Shown: positions 10,927-12,093 of the stretch, one piece after another
Layout: each line of letters starts with the position of its first letter
How positions within the stretch are numbered: position 1 is the stretch's first letter
Assembly: GCA_012518475.1 (NCBI GenBank)
Contig: JAAYSB010000007.1
Coordinates: 1 to 12,093, forward strand
DNA length: 12,093 bases
Direction of reading: 5' to 3'
Source: Intrasporangiaceae bacterium
GTDB lineage: Bacteria; Actinomycetota; Actinomycetes; Actinomycetales; Dermatophilaceae
Position numbers and translations under genes: made by a program
The notes under the pieces: model-generated
The model's database searches: none
Told to the model about the DNA's origin: nothing
What the model saw: the letters and a program-made list of their open reading frames with translations, nothing else

Positions 10927-12093
10927 GTGCCGTCCCTGTTCCTCCTCGTTCCGGTGCTCGTCCTCGCTCTGTTCTCGGTGCTGCTGTACCGGCGGCTGGT
11001 CCGGGCACCGCGCTACCGGCCCCGGTGGCTCCGCCTCGGCGCCGCGGGCCTCCTGCTCGGGCTCGGGATCGCGGTCTTCGTCGGCTTCGCCTACCAGAAC
11101 GCCTCGCTGGACAGCGCAGTCGCCCGCCTCGTCGGCGTGATCGGGATGACCTGGTTGGCCACCGCCTTCTACCTGCTGATCGGCATCCTCCTCGGTACGC
11201 TCGTCGCACTCGGGCTCCGTCTGGCGCGGCGCTCCGACCTCGTCACGCGGTGGCATCGTCGGTCGGTGCCGGTCATCGTGACGCTCAGCCTCGTCATCAC
11301 CGGCTACGGCCTCATCGAGGCCCGACAGCTGCGCGTCACCGAGCAGGCCGTCACCATCCCGGGTCTGGCTGCCGCCTTCGACGGATACCGAGTCGCAGTG
11401 GTCAGCGACCTGCACGTCGGTCCGACCCGTGGCGCCGACCTCTCCGCGGGCGTGGTCGAGCTGACGAACGGCGCGGACCCCGACGTCGTGCTCGTCGTCG
11501 GCGACCTCACCGACGGGACGACCGATCAGTTCGGCGAAGCCCTCGCTCCCCTCGACGGTTTCGACGCCCCTGACGGGGTGTTCGCCGTGACCGGCAACCA
11601 CGAGTACTACGCCGGGGACGCAGCCGGATGGGTCGAGCGGTGGCGGGACATCGGCATCACTCCGCTGCTCAACGAGGCGAGCACTATCCATCGCGGCGGG
11701 GCGACCCTCCGGCTCGCGGGCGTCAGCGACACGACCGGCTCTGCTGAGGAGTTCGACGCCGACGACCCGGGGCTGCGCGCCGATCTCGCCGGGGCTCTCG
11801 CGGACGTCACCGGCAACGAGCCGACGATCCTGCTCGCTCACCAGCCCGGTGTCGGCACGGACCCGGCGGTCGCAGCCGCAGGTATCGACCTCATGGTCTC
11901 GGGGCACACCCACGGCGGCCAGATCTGGCCGTTCACGCTCCTCGTGGGCCTCGCCAACCCGACGACCGCCGGGCTGGACACGATCGAGGGGACCACGGCA
12001 TACACGACCCGCGGAGCGGGCACGTGGGGACCGCCGGTGCGGTTCCTCGTCCCTCCCGAGATCTCGCTCCTCACCCTCACCCGGGACGCTTGA
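10927..12093 (+). CDS. Membrane-anchored calcineurin-like metallophosphoesterase (YkuE/YaeI-like)
   Basis: This 388-residue protein has an N-terminal membrane domain and a C-terminal dinuclear-metal phosphoesterase domain. Hydrophobic segments lie at about 2-20, 37-56, 67-97 and 113-131. The catalytic domain starts near 152 with all metal-ligand motifs intact: DLH (D161, H163), GDLTDG (D193), GNHE (N224, H225), AHQP (H305) and GHTHGG (H327, H329). The layout matches YkuE/YaeI-type enzymes, some of which hydrolyse UDP-diacylglucosamine or other phospholipid substrates at the membrane. The exact substrate is not predictable. GTG 10927 is chosen because the hydrophobic N-terminus begins here, the sequence upstream has no family character, and CATACT lies six bases before it. 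The stop TGA is the last codon of the window. Confidence 0.9.
   Translation: MPSLFLLVPVLVLALFSVLLYRRLVRAPRYRPRWLRLGAAGLLLGLGIAVFVGFAYQNASLDSAVARLVGVIGMTWLATAFYLLIGILLGTLVALGLRLARRSDLVTRWHRRSVPVIVTLSLVITGYGLIEARQLRVTEQAVTIPGLAAAFDGYRVAVVSDLHVGPTRGADLSAGVVELTNGADPDVVLVVGDLTDGTTDQFGEALAPLDGFDAPDGVFAVTGNHEYYAGDAAGWVERWRDIGITPLLNEASTIHRGGATLRLAGVSDTTGSAEEFDADDPGLRADLAGALADVTGNEPTILLAHQPGVGTDPAVAAAGIDLMVSGHTHGGQIWPFTLLVGLANPTTAGLDTIEGTTAYTTRGAGTWGPPVRFLVPPEISLLTLTRDA

Noticed and set aside
1..12093. A defence island or mobile element around the SNF2 helicase
   Set aside because: There are no nuclease, methyltransferase, integrase or transposase genes nearby; the neighbours are ordinary chromosomal genes and base composition is uniform apart from two short gaps.

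Overview
The window is a 12.1 kb piece of a high-GC, gene-dense chromosome. Codon third positions are strongly G/C, GTG starts are common, and five or six transcription units appear to start with a -10 hexamer only 6-7 bases before the start codon (leaderless mRNAs). The protein families (OpuC-type osmoprotectant importer, SWIM-SNF2 helicase, ASCH protein with an 'RPPAW' motif) fit an actinobacterium. My best guess is Micrococcales, perhaps near Intrasporangiaceae, but no rRNA or marker gene is present to prove it. I see no mobile element, phage gene, CRISPR array, tRNA or rRNA.

Layout from left to right. (1) 1-2464, minus strand: three genes of an OpuC/ProU-type glycine betaine/choline ABC importer, in transcription order ATPase with C-terminal CBS region (1328-2464), permease (693-1331), second permease (1-696, cut by the window edge). 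Each junction is a 4-base ATGA overlap, so the genes are translationally coupled. The substrate-binding protein gene is expected beyond the left edge. (2) 2558-2998, plus: an SRPBCC (START/polyketide-cyclase-like) protein, divergent from the transporter. (3) 2999-3191: an intergenic region with an exact 18-base direct repeat flanking a C-rich/G-rich tract, two small hairpins and a promoter. (4) 3192-3948, plus: a two-gene operon of a four-helix membrane protein and a winged-helix regulator, overlapping by 11 bases. A perfect 9+1+9 palindrome sits on the first gene's start codon and is a probable operator. (5) 3974-7303, minus: a 1.1-kaa SWIM-zinc-finger SNF2-family helicase, convergent with the regulator across a GC hairpin. 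(6) 7462-8889, plus: an FAD-dependent (DAO-fold) oxidoreductase, divergent from the helicase. (7) 8974-9984, plus: a CPBP (CAAX-type) intramembrane protease. (8) 10140-10604, minus: a short ASCH-domain protein that seems to have lost an internal block and the conserved lysine. (9) 10605-10926: a 322-base gap with an excellent intrinsic terminator on the plus strand (15-bp perfect stem plus six T) but no convincing protein gene in front of it, so it probably ends a small RNA. (10) 10927-12093, plus: a membrane-anchored metallophosphoesterase whose stop codon is the last three bases of the window.

Functionally this is mostly ordinary chromosomal content: osmotic protection, envelope proteins and nucleic-acid metabolism. 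No coherent new multi-gene system is evident. The items most worth following up are the orphan-terminator RNA (about 10680-10829), the start-codon palindrome of the membrane protein/regulator pair, the repeat-flanked G-rich tract at 3034-3115, and the apparently degenerate ASCH protein.
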